Shown: piece by piece, positions 25,778 through 35,897 of the stretch
Layout of the letters: every line of letters begins with the position of its first letter
How positions within the stretch are numbered: position 1 is the stretch's first letter
Assembly (NCBI GenBank): GCA_036832975.1
Contig: DAITQM010000001.1
Location: 62,001-126,000, forward strand
From: DAITQM01 sp036832975
GTDB lineage: Bacteria > Pseudomonadota > Gammaproteobacteria > Xanthomonadales > Wenzhouxiangellaceae
Reading direction: 5' to 3'
Length of the DNA stretch: 64,000 nt
Made by a program: the position numbers and the translations under genes
Notes under the pieces: generated by a model
What the model saw: the letters and a program-made list of their open reading frames with translations, nothing else
What the model was told of the DNA's origin: nothing
Databases searched by the model: none

Positions 25778-28384
25778 ATGATCCAGATCTCCGACGTTTT
25801 CGGCCGCCGCCCCTGGTTAAGCGAGGATCCGCAACGGCGCGCCGCCGCTGTAGGAGGATCGCACCCGGAGTTACTGGCCGTACTCCCCGAACTGGCGCGT
25901 AACGACCCAGACGCCAAGGTCCGGTTGGCAGCGCTCGCCCAGCTCGACGATTTCGCGATCTGGTGCGAGCGGTGCGCCAACGATCCCGCACCTCAGGTTC
26001 GCGGCAGGGCGCGCGACCAGGTGGTGAAATATCTGCTCCACGCCGGCACGGCACCCGCCGCCGGGTTACGCTGGTTGGCGGCACAGCACGACCAGGATCT
26101 TTTTGCGTTGCTGGCCCATGAGGCCACCGACCCGCACTTGCGCGCCGCCGCGATCGAGCGCTGCACCCGGCAGGGCGCACTGGCCGAATGCGTTCGGCAC
26201 GATAAAGTACCGGACAACCGGACACGGGCCCTGCAAAAAATCGACCAGCCTTCGACGCTCAAACGCTTGCAAAAAACGCTGCGCGCCACCGACAAGGTAT
26301 GGTTTGCCAAGGTTGAGCGCCGGCTGGACGAACTCACCGGCGGCCGGCAACATCTCCAACGAAGGCTCGCGCAATTGAACCGCGCAGCCGAAGACCTGCT
26401 GCGTGGGGTGGCCGGCGGCAATCTTGCTGCGGGGTTCGAGGACCTGCGAGCGGCATTCGCCGCACTGGCCGCACCGCCGTCGGAACCCCTGGCCAGGCGT
26501 CTGGCCGGCAGCTTGCAAATCATCGAACAGGCGGTACACGGCGGCAGCCGACCCGCCGCCGCCCAGGCTTTAGATGCGGAACCGGAAAACCGCCTCGAAC
26601 CGCCGCTGGCCAGTGCCGCACAGCCCCCGACTCCAGCGCTGGAGCGCCTGCAAAAACGGCTTGCCGCCCTGCGCCGCAAAGCGCACAACGGGCAGCACGA
26701 TCCGACGGCGCTGACCCGCTGGCAAAAAAAGTGGGATCGGCAATGGGCAGAGATCACAGACCCCGGGCCGGCCGACCGGCACTGCGCCGAAATCGTCCAT
26801 TCCTGGCTCGGTGAAATCGCTCACGTTGCCGACCACCGCCCGCAGAGCACCGCTCAGCCGCCCCCGGTAGCGGCGACCGAACTGCTGGCGCAGCTCACCC
26901 AGTCGCTCGACGAGGGCCATCTGGCCGACGCGCACAGCGCAGCGCAGAGGCTTGCCGCGCTGCCGGTCGAACAGCGCAAACCACTCCACCAGGAAGTCAA
27001 CGCCGCCCTGCAGCGGCTGGATGAATTGCGTCGCTGGCAGCACTGGGCCAACCACCGCCGGCGCCTCGAATTGATCCGCCACCTCGTGGCCTGCGACCCG
27101 GATGCGCTTCACCCCGACGCCCTGACGGTGGCGTTGAATCAGACGTTCGCCGAATGGCAGACTTTGGAGCGGCAGGAACGGGCGGCGGGCTTGCCGGGCG
27201 GCGGCCACCTGTGGCCGCGCCTGCAGCGTGCCGCCGGGCGTTTACGGCAACGGATCGAGCCATTCGCGGCGCGCCGAGCACGGCTGCGTGAAACCTATAC
27301 CGAAGCCTTGCAGCGCACGTTCTCCATCGCCGATGAATGGTTGGCCGCCGAGCCGCTCGCGGCGGCGGTAGGCCGGCGTTTGCGCCGCGAACTGGCCGCC
27401 GGCTTGCGGCAGATGGATCTGGTCAAAAGCGAGACGCGGCGCGAGCTGGTGCACGGCGCGCGCCGGCGTTTGCGGGAAATCAGCGGGCGTTTGCAGCGAG
27501 CAGCGGTCCTTGCTGAAACCGAGAAACAGGCGCTGATCGCCGCCGCGCGCGCCTTGCAGCCGGATGCCGGCCGGCCCGAACTCAAGCAACAAGTCGGTCA
27601 ATTACAGAGCCGGTGGCAGGCCGCCGGCCATGCCGGGACGCGGCGCGAACAGGCATTGTGGCGGGAGTTCAGAGCGGCGATCGAGGCCCTGTTCGCCGGC
27701 GTCGATGCCGAGCAGCGGGCCCGTGACGAGAACAAACGGCAGCGTGTGCAGCGCGCCGCGGCGTTGTGCGGCGAATGGGAGGCCCTGGCGGCGGGTGGAC
27801 CGGAAGCAGCAGCGCGCCGCGATGAAAGGGAGAGGCTTGCCACCGCCTGGCGCGAACTCGGTCCCGTGCCCGAAGCCCTGCAACGGCGCTGGCGACAAGC
27901 CGAAACCGTCGTGCGGCAAAGCGACGAATTGGCGCGCCGGGAACGGCAAAAAGAAGCCCTGCGTACAATATGCAGCGCAGCGGCGGCGGCGAGCGCTGAA
28001 CGCCAGCAATGGGTGCAGGCGGCGCTGAAAGGACCGGCCCCGTCACTGCCCGCCGGGCTGGCCCCGGAATGGGCCTGCCTCGCACCGGCCGAACGCGAAA
28101 AGCGTTTAGCCGAACAGGCTGCAGCAGCGCGCCGGGTGTGTGTCGAATTCGAATATCTGCTGCACCTGCCGTCGCCGGCCGCCGACCGGACTTTGCGGAT
28201 GCAGCACCAGGTCGAGATGCTCAACCGGCAATTGGCCGGCCGCGGCGCGCCGCCGTCGCAACAGAGCCAGATAGAAGAACTCAACCGTCGCTGGCAGGAT
28301 GCCTCGCCGATGACTGCGAAAGACTACGATGCGCTGTCGACCCGGATCGCCGCAGTCCAACAAAAAATCATCGACTCAGGTTGA
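25778..28384 (+). CDS. DUF349 domain-containing protein
   Basis: An 868-residue cytoplasmic protein, rich in Ala, Arg, Gln and Leu and mostly helical. Several DUF349-type repeats are recognisable by W..aG / lWreF spacing, for example SRWQAAGHAGTRREQALWREF near residues 610-635. The N-terminal 170 residues look HEAT-like. Similar proteins are widespread in gammaproteobacteria, but their function is unsettled. The start (ATG 25778, MIQISDVFG) comes 30 bases after MITE-like copy 2, with no clear RBS. Confidence 0.85.
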   Translation: MIQISDVFGRRPWLSEDPQRRAAAVGGSHPELLAVLPELARNDPDAKVRLAALAQLDDFAIWCERCANDPAPQVRGRARDQVVKYLLHAGTAPAAGLRWLAAQHDQDLFALLAHEATDPHLRAAAIERCTRQGALAECVRHDKVPDNRTRALQKIDQPSTLKRLQKTLRATDKVWFAKVERRLDELTGGRQHLQRRLAQLNRAAEDLLRGVAGGNLAAGFEDLRAAFAALAAPPSEPLARRLAGSLQIIEQAVHGGSRPAAAQALDAEPENRLEPPLASAAQPPTPALERLQKRLAALRRKAHNGQHDPTALTRWQKKWDRQWAEITDPGPADRHCAEIVHSWLGEIAHVADHRPQSTAQPPPVAATELLAQLTQSLDEGHLADAHSAAQRLAALPVEQRKPLHQEVNAALQRLDELRRWQHWANHRRRLELIRHLVACDPDALHPDALTVALNQTFAEWQTLERQERAAGLPGGGHLWPRLQRAAGRLRQRIEPFAARRARLRETYTEALQRTFSIADEWLAAEPLAAAVGRRLRRELAAGLRQMDLVKSETRRELVHGARRRLREISGRLQRAAVLAETEKQALIAAARALQPDAGRPELKQQVGQLQSRWQAAGHAGTRREQALWREFRAAIEALFAGVDAEQRARDENKRQRVQRAAALCGEWEALAAGGPEAAARRDERERLATAWRELGPVPEALQRRWRQAETVVRQSDELARRERQKEALRTICSAAAAASAERQQWVQAALKGPAPSLPAGLAPEWACLAPAEREKRLAEQAAAARRVCVEFEYLLHLPSPAADRTLRMQHQVEMLNRQLAGRGAPPSQQSQIEELNRRWQDASPMTAKDYDALSTRIAAVQQKIIDSG

Positions 28385-28501
28385 CGTTCGACCCGAACAT
28401 GACACAACAAGGGCGCTTTGCCAGTGAACACCCCTCATTCGATCGCGCGCCGGAACGTGCAGCGTAATGCCATCGAGACGACCGTACACCGCATCGGCCA
28501 A

Positions 28502-30172
28502 ATGAGAGTCACGGCCCATCGTGCTGGGCTGCGACTGGTGGGCGCCGGCGGGCTCATCGCCGGCGCTTGGCCGGCGGCGGCGCAGGCCGCGGACGGCGGT
28601 TACGGCGCCTGGTCCCTGCTGCCGCCGGTACTCGCCATCGTGCTCGCCCTGACCCTCCGCCAAGTCATCCCCGCCTTGTTCCTCGGCTTGTGGGCCGGCA
28701 CCTGGATTCTCGCCGGCAGCGGCCCCGCGGCACCATTCGCCGGTCTGTTTGCGACGTTTCAAGTCTATGTGCTCAAGGCCCTGGCCAACCCCGATCACGC
28801 GGCAGTGATTTTGTTCTCGATGATGATCGGCGGCATGGTCGGTATCCTGGGCCGCAACGGCGGTATGGCCGGCATCGTCCAGGCGATCAGCCGCTGGATC
28901 GCCGATGCCCGCGGCGCGGCGGCGGCGACCGCGGCGTTGGGCCTGGCGATTTTTTTCGACGATTACGCCAACTCCCTGGTCGTCGGCAACACGATGCGGC
29001 CGTTGACCGACCATCTCGGCCTGTCGCGCGCCAAACTGGCTTACATCGTCGATTCGACCGCGGCGCCGGTCGCCTGTATCGCCCTGGTGACGACCTGGGT
29101 CGGCTACGAAGTCGGTCTGGTGCAAGACGCGATCGCACCGCTCGCCGGTCTCGATACTTCCCCCTATCTGATTTATATTAGTAGTATCGCCTATAGTTTT
29201 TATCCGCTGCTGGCCATCGCGATGGTTTTCATGATCGCCCTCAGCGGACGCGATTTCGGACCGATGTACGACGCCGAAAAACGGGCCGCGCAAGGCAATC
29301 CCGGTATTCCCGTTACGCAGTGCCCCGGCGACGATCTTTACGACGGCGGCAAACAGAGCAGCGCCTGGAACGCGGTGCTCCCGATTCTGCTTCTGCTGTC
29401 GACCGTCATTGCCGGTTTGTGGCTCAGCGGCAGCGCCGCGTTGAACGGCAAAGAGGCGTCATTGCGCAACGTGATCGGGGCCGCGGACGCCTACCAGGCT
29501 CTGCTCTGGGGATCGCTCGCCGGGGTCGTCGGCGCCGTGACGCTGAGTTTCGTCAACCGCTTACTTAATTTAGAACAAATTGTTAATGCATGGTTCACCG
29601 GCGTCAGGACCATGCTGATGGCCATGATCATCCTGGTGCTCGCCTGGGCCTTGAGCGACATCACCCGCGAACTCGGCACCGCGGATTATCTGGTCAGTGT
29701 GCTGCCCGCGGCGCTCGGCCCGCAATGGATGCCGGCCATTGTTTTCATACTCGCGGCGCTGACCGCCTTTGCCACCGGTTCGAGCTGGGGCACGATGGGC
29801 ATCTTGCTGCCGCTCGTCGTGCCGCTCGTCTGGTCCCTGCTCGGCCGCCACGACATGGCGGCCGAGCCGTCCCTGCACCTGCTCCACGCCGCGGTCGCCG
29901 CGGTGCTGACCGGTGCCGTCTGGGGCGACCACTGTTCGCCGATTTCGGACACCACGATTCTCTCGTCGATGGCCTCGGGCTGCGATCACATCGAGCACGT
30001 GCGGACGCAATTGCCCTATGCACTGACCGTCGGCGCGATCAGCGTGCTGTTCGGAGCCCTGCCGGTGGGTTTCGGTGTACCGTGGTATTGGGCGCTGGCT
30101 CTCAGCTTCGGCATACTGTGGTTGACGGTGCGGCTGCTCGGCAAAAAAAGCGGCCCCGCGGCCGGCGGATGA
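28502..30172 (+). CDS. Na+/H+ antiporter, NhaC family
   Basis: A multi-pass antiporter of about 556 residues with roughly 11-12 hydrophobic helices. Family landmarks include SLLPPVLAIVLAL, LGLAIFFDDYANSLVVGNTMRPL, and GAVWGDHCSPISDTTILSS, the latter typical of NhaC. It exports Na+ in exchange for protons. A cleavable-looking N-terminal segment (GLIAGAWPAAAQA) precedes the first helix. I prefer ATG 28502; GTG 28424 or TTG 28418 would add about 26-28 residues. Its stop overlaps the mfd start. Confidence 0.92.
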   Translation: MRVTAHRAGLRLVGAGGLIAGAWPAAAQAADGGYGAWSLLPPVLAIVLALTLRQVIPALFLGLWAGTWILAGSGPAAPFAGLFATFQVYVLKALANPDHAAVILFSMMIGGMVGILGRNGGMAGIVQAISRWIADARGAAAATAALGLAIFFDDYANSLVVGNTMRPLTDHLGLSRAKLAYIVDSTAAPVACIALVTTWVGYEVGLVQDAIAPLAGLDTSPYLIYISSIAYSFYPLLAIAMVFMIALSGRDFGPMYDAEKRAAQGNPGIPVTQCPGDDLYDGGKQSSAWNAVLPILLLLSTVIAGLWLSGSAALNGKEASLRNVIGAADAYQALLWGSLAGVVGAVTLSFVNRLLNLEQIVNAWFTGVRTMLMAMIILVLAWALSDITRELGTADYLVSVLPAALGPQWMPAIVFILAALTAFATGSSWGTMGILLPLVVPLVWSLLGRHDMAAEPSLHLLHAAVAAVLTGAVWGDHCSPISDTTILSSMASGCDHIEHVRTQLPYALTVGAISVLFGALPVGFGVPWYWALALSFGILWLTVRLLGKKSGPAAGG

Positions 30173-33100
30173 TGACCGCCCCCAAACGGGCTGCCGGAGA
30201 TCGTCCCGGCGCGCAACGATATTCACCACTCCGACCTCCCGACCGCGATGGCGTCTACTGGCGCGGATTGGACGGCGCATCACGCGCTTTAGCTATTGCT
30301 GCTTATGCCCGCCGGCAGCGGGCGCCATTGATTGCCGTTTGTGCCGGTTCGCAGGAGGCGGCCGATCTTGAAAACGATCTGCGCCTGCTGGCCGACGATC
30401 CGACCCTGAAGATCGAGACGCTGCCCGATTGGGAGACGCTGCCTTACGATCATTTCTCGCCGGACCCGAAGATCATCGCCGCCCGGCTGGCGACCTTGGC
30501 CGGCTTGCACCAACTCGAACGCGGCGTGCTGGTCGTCACCGTCGCGGCGCTGCTGCAGCGGCTGCCGCCGGCCGATTATGTTTTCGGCCGCGTCCTGCGC
30601 CTCGCCGTCGGCGAACGGCTGGACAGCCGCGAATTCACCGCCCGGCTTGTCGCCGCCGGCTACCAGGCCGCCGAAACCGTGACCCAGCCGGGCGAATTCG
30701 CCGTGCGCGGTGCGGTGCTCGATCTTTTCCCCAGCGGCAGCCCCCTGCCCTGCCGGATCGAACTCGACGACGACGAAATCGCCAGCCTGCGTTCCTTCGA
30801 TCCGGAAACGCAGCGCGGCCTCGAACGCACGGCGGGCATCGAAATGTTGCCGGCCCGCGAATATCCATTCGACCGGCAAGCCATCGACGACTTCCGCCAC
30901 GCCTTTCGCAACCGCTTCGACATCGACGTCAGGCACTGCGCGCTATACCAGGATTTGCGCCGCGGTTACCATCCCCCAGGACTCGAATACTACCTGCCGC
31001 TGTTTTTCGCTGAAACCGCCTCTCTGGCCGATTACCTGCCGGCGACGGCGGCGTGGGTCCGCTTGCCGGGTGTCGCCGCCGCCGGCGAGCGTTTCCGGCA
31101 ACTCGTCGCGGCGCGCTACGAACAACGGCGCCACGACCTGTCCCGTCCGGTGCTCGAACCGCATGAGTTGTACTTCGTTACGGCGGATATCGCCACCCGG
31201 ACGGCGGCGCTGCCGTGGATCGAAATCAGTGACGAAAAGCCCGCGGGCGATTCGCCGGTCCTGCACTTTGCCAGCGCTCCGCCGCCGGCGTTGCCGCTGC
31301 ACCAAAGGGCGCGCGATCCCGCCTTGGCCCTCAAGGACTATCTCGCCAGCGGTGAACAGCGGCTGCTGATCGCCGCCGATTCGCCGGGGCGCCGCGAGTT
31401 TCTCTCTGAAACATTGGCGGCTTTGGGCTTGCACCCGCAAATCCTCGACAACTGGCATGCCTGGATGAGCAGCGGCAGCACTTTCGCCCTCGCCGTCCTG
31501 CCGCTGTCGGGCGGCTTCGCGCTGCCCAGCGAATCGCTGGCCGTGATCACCGAGAGCGAATTGTTCAGCGAGCGGCAGCGCACGGCCCGCCGCCCGCCGC
31601 CGCGCGATCCACTGTCGATGTTGCGGGCCCTCGGCGAACTGGCGCCGGGGGCGCCGGTGGTCCACGAAGATCACGGCGTCGGCCGCTACCGGGGGCTCGA
31701 GGTGATCGCGATCGATGGCCTGCCGGCCGAATTCGCCTCCCTCGAATACCGCGGTGGCGACAAACTCTATGTCGCGATCAGCGACTTGCACCTGCTCAGC
31801 CGTTACAGCGGCGGCGACCCGGAACAGGCACCGTGGCACAGCCTGGGCGGCGAGCATTGGGCGAAAGCGAAGCGCCGCGCCCGGCAGAAAATTTCCGATA
31901 TCGCCGCTGAACTGCTCGCCGTCCACGCCCGGCGCGCCGCCGCCGCGGGCCGCGCTTTCGCCTGCGACCCCGCCGCTTACGCCGATTTCATCGCCGCCTT
32001 TCCGTACGAAGAAACCGCCGACCAACAAAGCGCGATCGACGCCGTGCTCCACGATCTGGCTGAGCCCCGGCCTATGGACCGCGTCGTTTGCGGTGACGTC
32101 GGATTCGGTAAAACCGAAGTGGCGTTGCGCGCCGCCTTTACGGTCGTTCACGCCGGCGCCCAAGTCGCGCTGCTGGCGCCGACGACGCTTCTGGCGCAAC
32201 AACATTACAACGTCTTTCGCGACCGCTTCGCCGACTGGCCGGTCAGGATCGAACTTTTCAGCCGGGCGAGCGCTGCCTCCGGGAGCGCGATCCAGCGCGA
32301 TCTGCAGGCCGGTAAAATCGACATCGTTATCGGCACCCACCGCTTGCTGCAACGCCACGTTGCCTTCGCCGACCTCGGCCTGCTGATCGTCGACGAAGAA
32401 CAACGTTTCGGGGTCGAGCAAAAGGAAAAACTCAAAAGCCGGCGCGCCGACGTCGATCTTTTGACCTTGACTGCGACGCCGATCCCGCGCACGCTAAACA
32501 TGACGCTCGGCGGTTTGCGCGACATCTCGATCATCGCCACGCCGCCGGCCCGGCGTAATCCCATTCGGACCGCGATCGCGGCCTTCGAACCCGACTTGAT
32601 CCGCGACGCGGTCAATCGCGAAGTACAGCGCGGCGGGCAGGTTTACTTCGTTCACAATGAAGTACAAAGCCTGCCGCGCATCCGTCGCGAGCTGCACCAT
32701 CTGTTGCCCGAGGTGGACATCGCGGTCGCCCACGGGCAGATGGGCGCCCGCGAATTGGAACGGACGATGCGTGAGTTTTACGCCCGCCGTCACGAGTTGC
32801 TGCTGTGCACGACGATCATCGAAAACGGCATCGACGTCGCCAATGCCAATACCATCATCATCAACCGCGCCGACCGCTTCGGGCTGGCGCAACTGCACCA
32901 GTTGCGCGGCCGGGTCGGCCGCTCGTATCACCAGGCTTACGCCTACCTGCTGGTGCCGGACTGGCGGGCGATCACCGCCGACGCCCGCAAACGACTCGAA
33001 GCGATCAGCAGCCTGACCGAACTCGGTGCCGGCTTCATGCTGGCCAGCCATGACCTCGAGATCCGCGGCGCCGGCGAACTTTTGGGCGCCGAGCAGAGCG

Positions 33101-33642
33101 GCCACATCCAGGAGATAGGCTACAGCCTGTACATGGAGATGCTGAGCCGGACCGTCACCGCGCTCAAGGCCGGCGGCGATGCCGCCGATCTGCCGGCCGA
33201 GCCGGCGGCGATCAAGGTCGAGCTGCATATCCCGGCGTTGATTCCCGACGATTATTTATCGGACGTCAGCGAACGGTTGATCCTCTATCGCCGGCTGGCG
33301 GGTGCCGCGGGGGAAGAACTCACCGCCCTGGAAAGCGAGATGATCGACCGCTTTGGACGCCTGCCGGAGGCGGCGGGCAATTTGTTCCGGCTCGCCGCAT
33401 TGCGCCAGCAATGTAGCGCCCTCGGCATCCGCCATCTCGAGTTAGGTTCGGAAGGTGGTATCGTGGAGTTCGGCGACCGCCCGGGCATCGATGTCGGCCG
33501 GTTGGTCGAATGGGTGCAATCTGAACCTGAGCGCTACCGTTTACGCGGCGACCGCCTGGCCATCAGCCAGCCGTTGCCGGACGCCGCCGCCCGCTTCACC
33601 GCGGCCCGGGAATTGCTGGAGATGCTGCACCCCACTCCGTAG
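30169..33642 (+). CDS. mfd: transcription-repair coupling factor Mfd
   Basis: A 1157-residue DNA translocase that removes stalled RNA polymerase and recruits UvrA. It has the UvrB-homology N-terminal module (LPDWETLPYDHFSP), the RNA-polymerase-interacting domain (HEDHGVGRYRGLE), then RecG-like helicase motifs: Walker A GDVGFGKTE near residue 641, DEEQRFGV near 741, and the TRG motif region (HQLRGRVGRS). The start is the ATG at 30169 in the ATGATGA overlap with the NhaC gene; an open frame running upstream to 29590 only shadows that gene. Confidence 0.98.
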   Translation: MMTAPKRAAGDRPGAQRYSPLRPPDRDGVYWRGLDGASRALAIAAYARRQRAPLIAVCAGSQEAADLENDLRLLADDPTLKIETLPDWETLPYDHFSPDPKIIAARLATLAGLHQLERGVLVVTVAALLQRLPPADYVFGRVLRLAVGERLDSREFTARLVAAGYQAAETVTQPGEFAVRGAVLDLFPSGSPLPCRIELDDDEIASLRSFDPETQRGLERTAGIEMLPAREYPFDRQAIDDFRHAFRNRFDIDVRHCALYQDLRRGYHPPGLEYYLPLFFAETASLADYLPATAAWVRLPGVAAAGERFRQLVAARYEQRRHDLSRPVLEPHELYFVTADIATRTAALPWIEISDEKPAGDSPVLHFASAPPPALPLHQRARDPALALKDYLASGEQRLLIAADSPGRREFLSETLAALGLHPQILDNWHAWMSSGSTFALAVLPLSGGFALPSESLAVITESELFSERQRTARRPPPRDPLSMLRALGELAPGAPVVHEDHGVGRYRGLEVIAIDGLPAEFASLEYRGGDKLYVAISDLHLLSRYSGGDPEQAPWHSLGGEHWAKAKRRARQKISDIAAELLAVHARRAAAAGRAFACDPAAYADFIAAFPYEETADQQSAIDAVLHDLAEPRPMDRVVCGDVGFGKTEVALRAAFTVVHAGAQVALLAPTTLLAQQHYNVFRDRFADWPVRIELFSRASAASGSAIQRDLQAGKIDIVIGTHRLLQRHVAFADLGLLIVDEEQRFGVEQKEKLKSRRADVDLLTLTATPIPRTLNMTLGGLRDISIIATPPARRNPIRTAIAAFEPDLIRDAVNREVQRGGQVYFVHNEVQSLPRIRRELHHLLPEVDIAVAHGQMGARELERTMREFYARRHELLLCTTIIENGIDVANANTIIINRADRFGLAQLHQLRGRVGRSYHQAYAYLLVPDWRAITADARKRLEAISSLTELGAGFMLASHDLEIRGAGELLGAEQSGHIQEIGYSLYMEMLSRTVTALKAGGDAADLPAEPAAIKVELHIPALIPDDYLSDVSERLILYRRLAGAAGEELTALESEMIDRFGRLPEAAGNLFRLAALRQQCSALGIRHLELGSEGGIVEFGDRPGIDVGRLVEWVQSEPERYRLRGDRLAISQPLPDAAARFTAARELLEMLHPTP

Positions 33643-33723
33643 AAGGCCGGAATGGTTTTCATATTTTTTACTGTAATATCAAAATGTTATATTTATATAT
33701 TCATGTTTTTGATTAAAACCTGC

Positions 33724-34380
33724 ATGCACCGTTGTTCGCTGACCTTGGTCGTCGGCCTCGGACTGGCGGCGCTGCGCACCGGCGCCCAAGTGCCGGACGA
33801 CACCGGCAACCCCGAGGCGGCGGTTTACCAGGTCGAAATCGTTGTTTTCAGGCACGTCGGAGCGCCTTTGTTGCCGCCCGCCACGCCGAAAAACTATGCT
33901 CAAAACCGCGTCCCATTATTGGATTTGGAAGTGGTTCACGACACGGACGACAGCGCCGGCAAACCACCGGCCTCCGGCGCGCCGCTGGAAGCGATCGCCG
34001 ACCGTCTGAACCAATCCGGGGACTACGCGGTGCTGCTCCAGCAATCCTGGCTGCAGCGCCCCGGCGTGTGGCCTAATCCACCGGTGAAATGGTTGCACGA
34101 CGACATTCCGCTCACCTTCCCGAACGACATGCCGCTGGCCGAGGCAGTTGACTACCAACTGGAAGGGACAGCCGGTTTCGCCGTGCAGCGGTATTACCAC
34201 CTGGTGCTCGATTTCGAGTGGCGCGCCCGCGACGAAACAGGCCGGCCGGTGGCCGTCGACCGGCTGGCGCAAAGCCGGCAGATCGAACCTGGGCGGGTCG
34301 AATATTTCGATACCGCCGGTCTGGCCGTTCTCGCCCGGGTGACACGCCTTGAAACGGCCGATGAACCGCCTCGTTCTTGA
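33724..34380 (+). CDS. CsiV-like peptidoglycan-associated periplasmic protein
   Basis: A periplasmic protein of about 218 residues, with VYQVEIVVFRHVG at the start of the mature domain and later YHLVLDFEWRARD. This and the position directly after mfd match the CsiV family (needed for normal cell shape with LpoA/PBP1a in Vibrio). A signal peptide is visible (SLTLVVGLGLAALRTGAQ). The start is uncertain: ATG 33724 gives a plain signal peptide, while ATGs at 33703 and 33652 are also in frame. The 33655-33720 stretch is AT-rich and could be a promoter instead of coding. Confidence 0.78.
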   Translation: MHRCSLTLVVGLGLAALRTGAQVPDDTGNPEAAVYQVEIVVFRHVGAPLLPPATPKNYAQNRVPLLDLEVVHDTDDSAGKPPASGAPLEAIADRLNQSGDYAVLLQQSWLQRPGVWPNPPVKWLHDDIPLTFPNDMPLAEAVDYQLEGTAGFAVQRYYHLVLDFEWRARDETGRPVAVDRLAQSRQIEPGRVEYFDTAGLAVLARVTRLETADEPPRS

Positions 34381-34457
34381 TTTATCTGCACTTCGACCCT
34401 ATCACATCCCCATTGCCCAGTTCATTCCACCTCACGATTCGCACAGGAGAGTCATTA

Positions 34458-35084
34458 ATGAACCCACATGAATGCCAACAAGGCGGCGTGCTGGTCGGCC
34501 AAGCGGCACCGGACTTCACCGCCGCCGCCGTCCTGGCCAACGGCGACATCGTCGACGCCTTCAACTTCAACGATTACCGGGCCGGTAAAAAGGCGGTCGT
34601 GTTCTTTTATCCGCTCGATTTCACCTTCGTCTGTCCGTCCGAACTGATCGCTTTCGACCATCGGCTCGCCACTTTCGAACAGCGTGGTGTGCGGGTGATC
34701 GGAGTGTCGATCGATAGCCAGTTCACGCACCACGCCTGGCGCAATACGGCAGTCGAAAAGGGCGGCATCGGGGCGGTGAAATATCCGTTGGTCGCCGACG
34801 TCAAACATGAAATCGCGAGGGCCTACGGCGTCGAATCGCCCGGCGGCGTCGCCTACCGCGGTTCGTTTCTGATCGACGAGGACGGCATCGTCCGCCACCA
34901 GGTGGTCAACGACCTGCCGCTCGGCCGCAATATCGACGAGATGCTGCGCATGGTCGATGCGCTGAATTTCCACCAGCAGCACGGCGAGGTCTGCCCGGCG
35001 GGTTGGCAGGAAGGTGCAGCGGGTATGCAGGGTTCACCTGCCGGCGTGGCCGCCTATCTCGCCGAACACGCCGGCCAGTTGTAA
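34458..35084 (+). CDS. 2-Cys peroxiredoxin (AhpC/Prx1 type)
   Basis: A 208-residue thiol peroxidase that reduces hydrogen peroxide and alkyl hydroperoxides. The peroxidatic Cys59 sits in PLDFTFVCPSEL; the resolving Cys is in the C-terminal EVCPAGW. AGGAG lies 10 bases before the ATG at 34458. No ahpF or oxyR is adjacent, so the electron donor is unknown. It is convergent with tadA. Confidence 0.95.
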   Translation: MNPHECQQGGVLVGQAAPDFTAAAVLANGDIVDAFNFNDYRAGKKAVVFFYPLDFTFVCPSELIAFDHRLATFEQRGVRVIGVSIDSQFTHHAWRNTAVEKGGIGAVKYPLVADVKHEIARAYGVESPGGVAYRGSFLIDEDGIVRHQVVNDLPLGRNIDEMLRMVDALNFHQQHGEVCPAGWQEGAAGMQGSPAGVAAYLAEHAGQL

Positions 35085-35108
35085 CCGGCGCCGCGCTTCC
35101 CGTTATTC

Positions 35109-35126
35109 GGGCCGGTCTTCCGGCCC
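35109..35126. terminator. hairpin between convergent peroxiredoxin and tadA genes
   Basis: GGGCCGG (35109-35115) pairs with CCGGCCC (35120-35126) across the loop TCTT. No T-tract follows on either strand, so it is at best a weak or Rho-assisted terminator. Confidence 0.4.
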
Positions 35127-35130
35127 GGGC

Positions 35131-35595
35131 TCAACGGCGTACCGCAAAAAACGCCTTGAGCAATGCGCCGCACTCGGCGGCCATCACCCCGGCGGTCACC
35201 GCGGTCCGGTGGTTGTGCGCCGGATGTTCCAGCAGATCGAAGCGGCCTCCGCAGGCGCCGGTCTTGGGGTCGGCCGCGCCGTACACCAACCGCTTGACCC
35301 GGGCGTGGACGATGGCCCCGGCGCACATCATGCAAGGTTCCAGCGTCACATACAGCGTGCATTCGGGCAGGCGGTAGTTTTCGAGCACGCGGGCCGCGGC
35401 ACGCAGCGCCAGCATTTCGGCGTGGGCACTTGGATCGCGGCGCGAAATTGGCTGATTGTAGGCCCCGGCGATCACCTCCCCCCCCAGCACGACCAGCGCG
35501 CCGACCGGCACCTCGCCCCGCTCTCCGCCCTGGCGGGCCAGTTCGAGGGCGCGTTCCATCATTGTGAAGTCGGCTTGATCCACGTCAAAAGCCAT
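35131..35595 (-). CDS. tadA: tRNA-adenosine(34) deaminase TadA
   Basis: A 154-residue zinc deaminase that makes inosine at the wobble position of tRNA-Arg(ACG). The zinc/catalytic residues are HAEM (His58, Glu60) and PCMMC (Cys88, Cys91), in the standard spacing. It starts at ATG 35595 and is divergent from the dodecin gene. Confidence 0.96.
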   Translation of the reverse strand: MAFDVDQADFTMMERALELARQGGERGEVPVGALVVLGGEVIAGAYNQPISRRDPSAHAEMLALRAAARVLENYRLPECTLYVTLEPCMMCAGAIVHARVKRLVYGAADPKTGACGGRFDLLEHPAHNHRTAVTAGVMAAECGALLKAFFAVRR

Positions 35596-35676
35596 GGCTG
35601 CCTTATGTGTTAAAGAAGATACGAATAAACCCTTAGGGTTTTTTCGCTGGAATCCATGATAGCAGGAGGTCCGATC

Positions 35677-35883
35677 ATGTCCGTTGCCCGCGTCACAGAA
35701 ATCATCTCATCGTCGCCCGACAGCTTCGAGGACGCCATCCGCCAAGGCGTCGAACGGGCGGTCCAGACGTTACGCCAAGTCAAAGGCGCCTGGGTCGAAG
35801 GCCAGAAAGTCATCTGCAACGAGCGTGGCGAAATCGTCGAGTACCGCGTCGATCTGAAAGTGACGTTTATTCTAAAAGATTGA
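35677..35883 (+). CDS. dodecin, flavin-binding protein
   Basis: A 68-residue dodecin, a dodecameric FMN/riboflavin storage protein. The sequence pattern is complete: SVARVTEIISSSPDSFEDAI, then GAWVEGQKV with the flavin-contacting Trp and Gln, and ending YRVDLKVTFIL. A perfect AGGAGGT (35664-35670) sets the start at ATG 35677; an upstream in-frame start at 35656 lacks an RBS. Confidence 0.95.
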   Translation: MSVARVTEIISSSPDSFEDAIRQGVERAVQTLRQVKGAWVEGQKVICNERGEIVEYRVDLKVTFILKD

Positions 35884-35897
35884 ATCTGCCTCAAGCC

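Noticed and set aside
29590..30168. N-terminal extension of mfd upstream of its ATG
   Set aside because: The extension is antisense-like composition read in another frame of the NhaC gene. The ATG at 30169 overlaps its stop, and Mfd homology begins right after.
30943..32421. 492-residue minus-strand ORF inside mfd
   Set aside because: Antisense frame under an intact, well conserved mfd gene, without a start context or domain.
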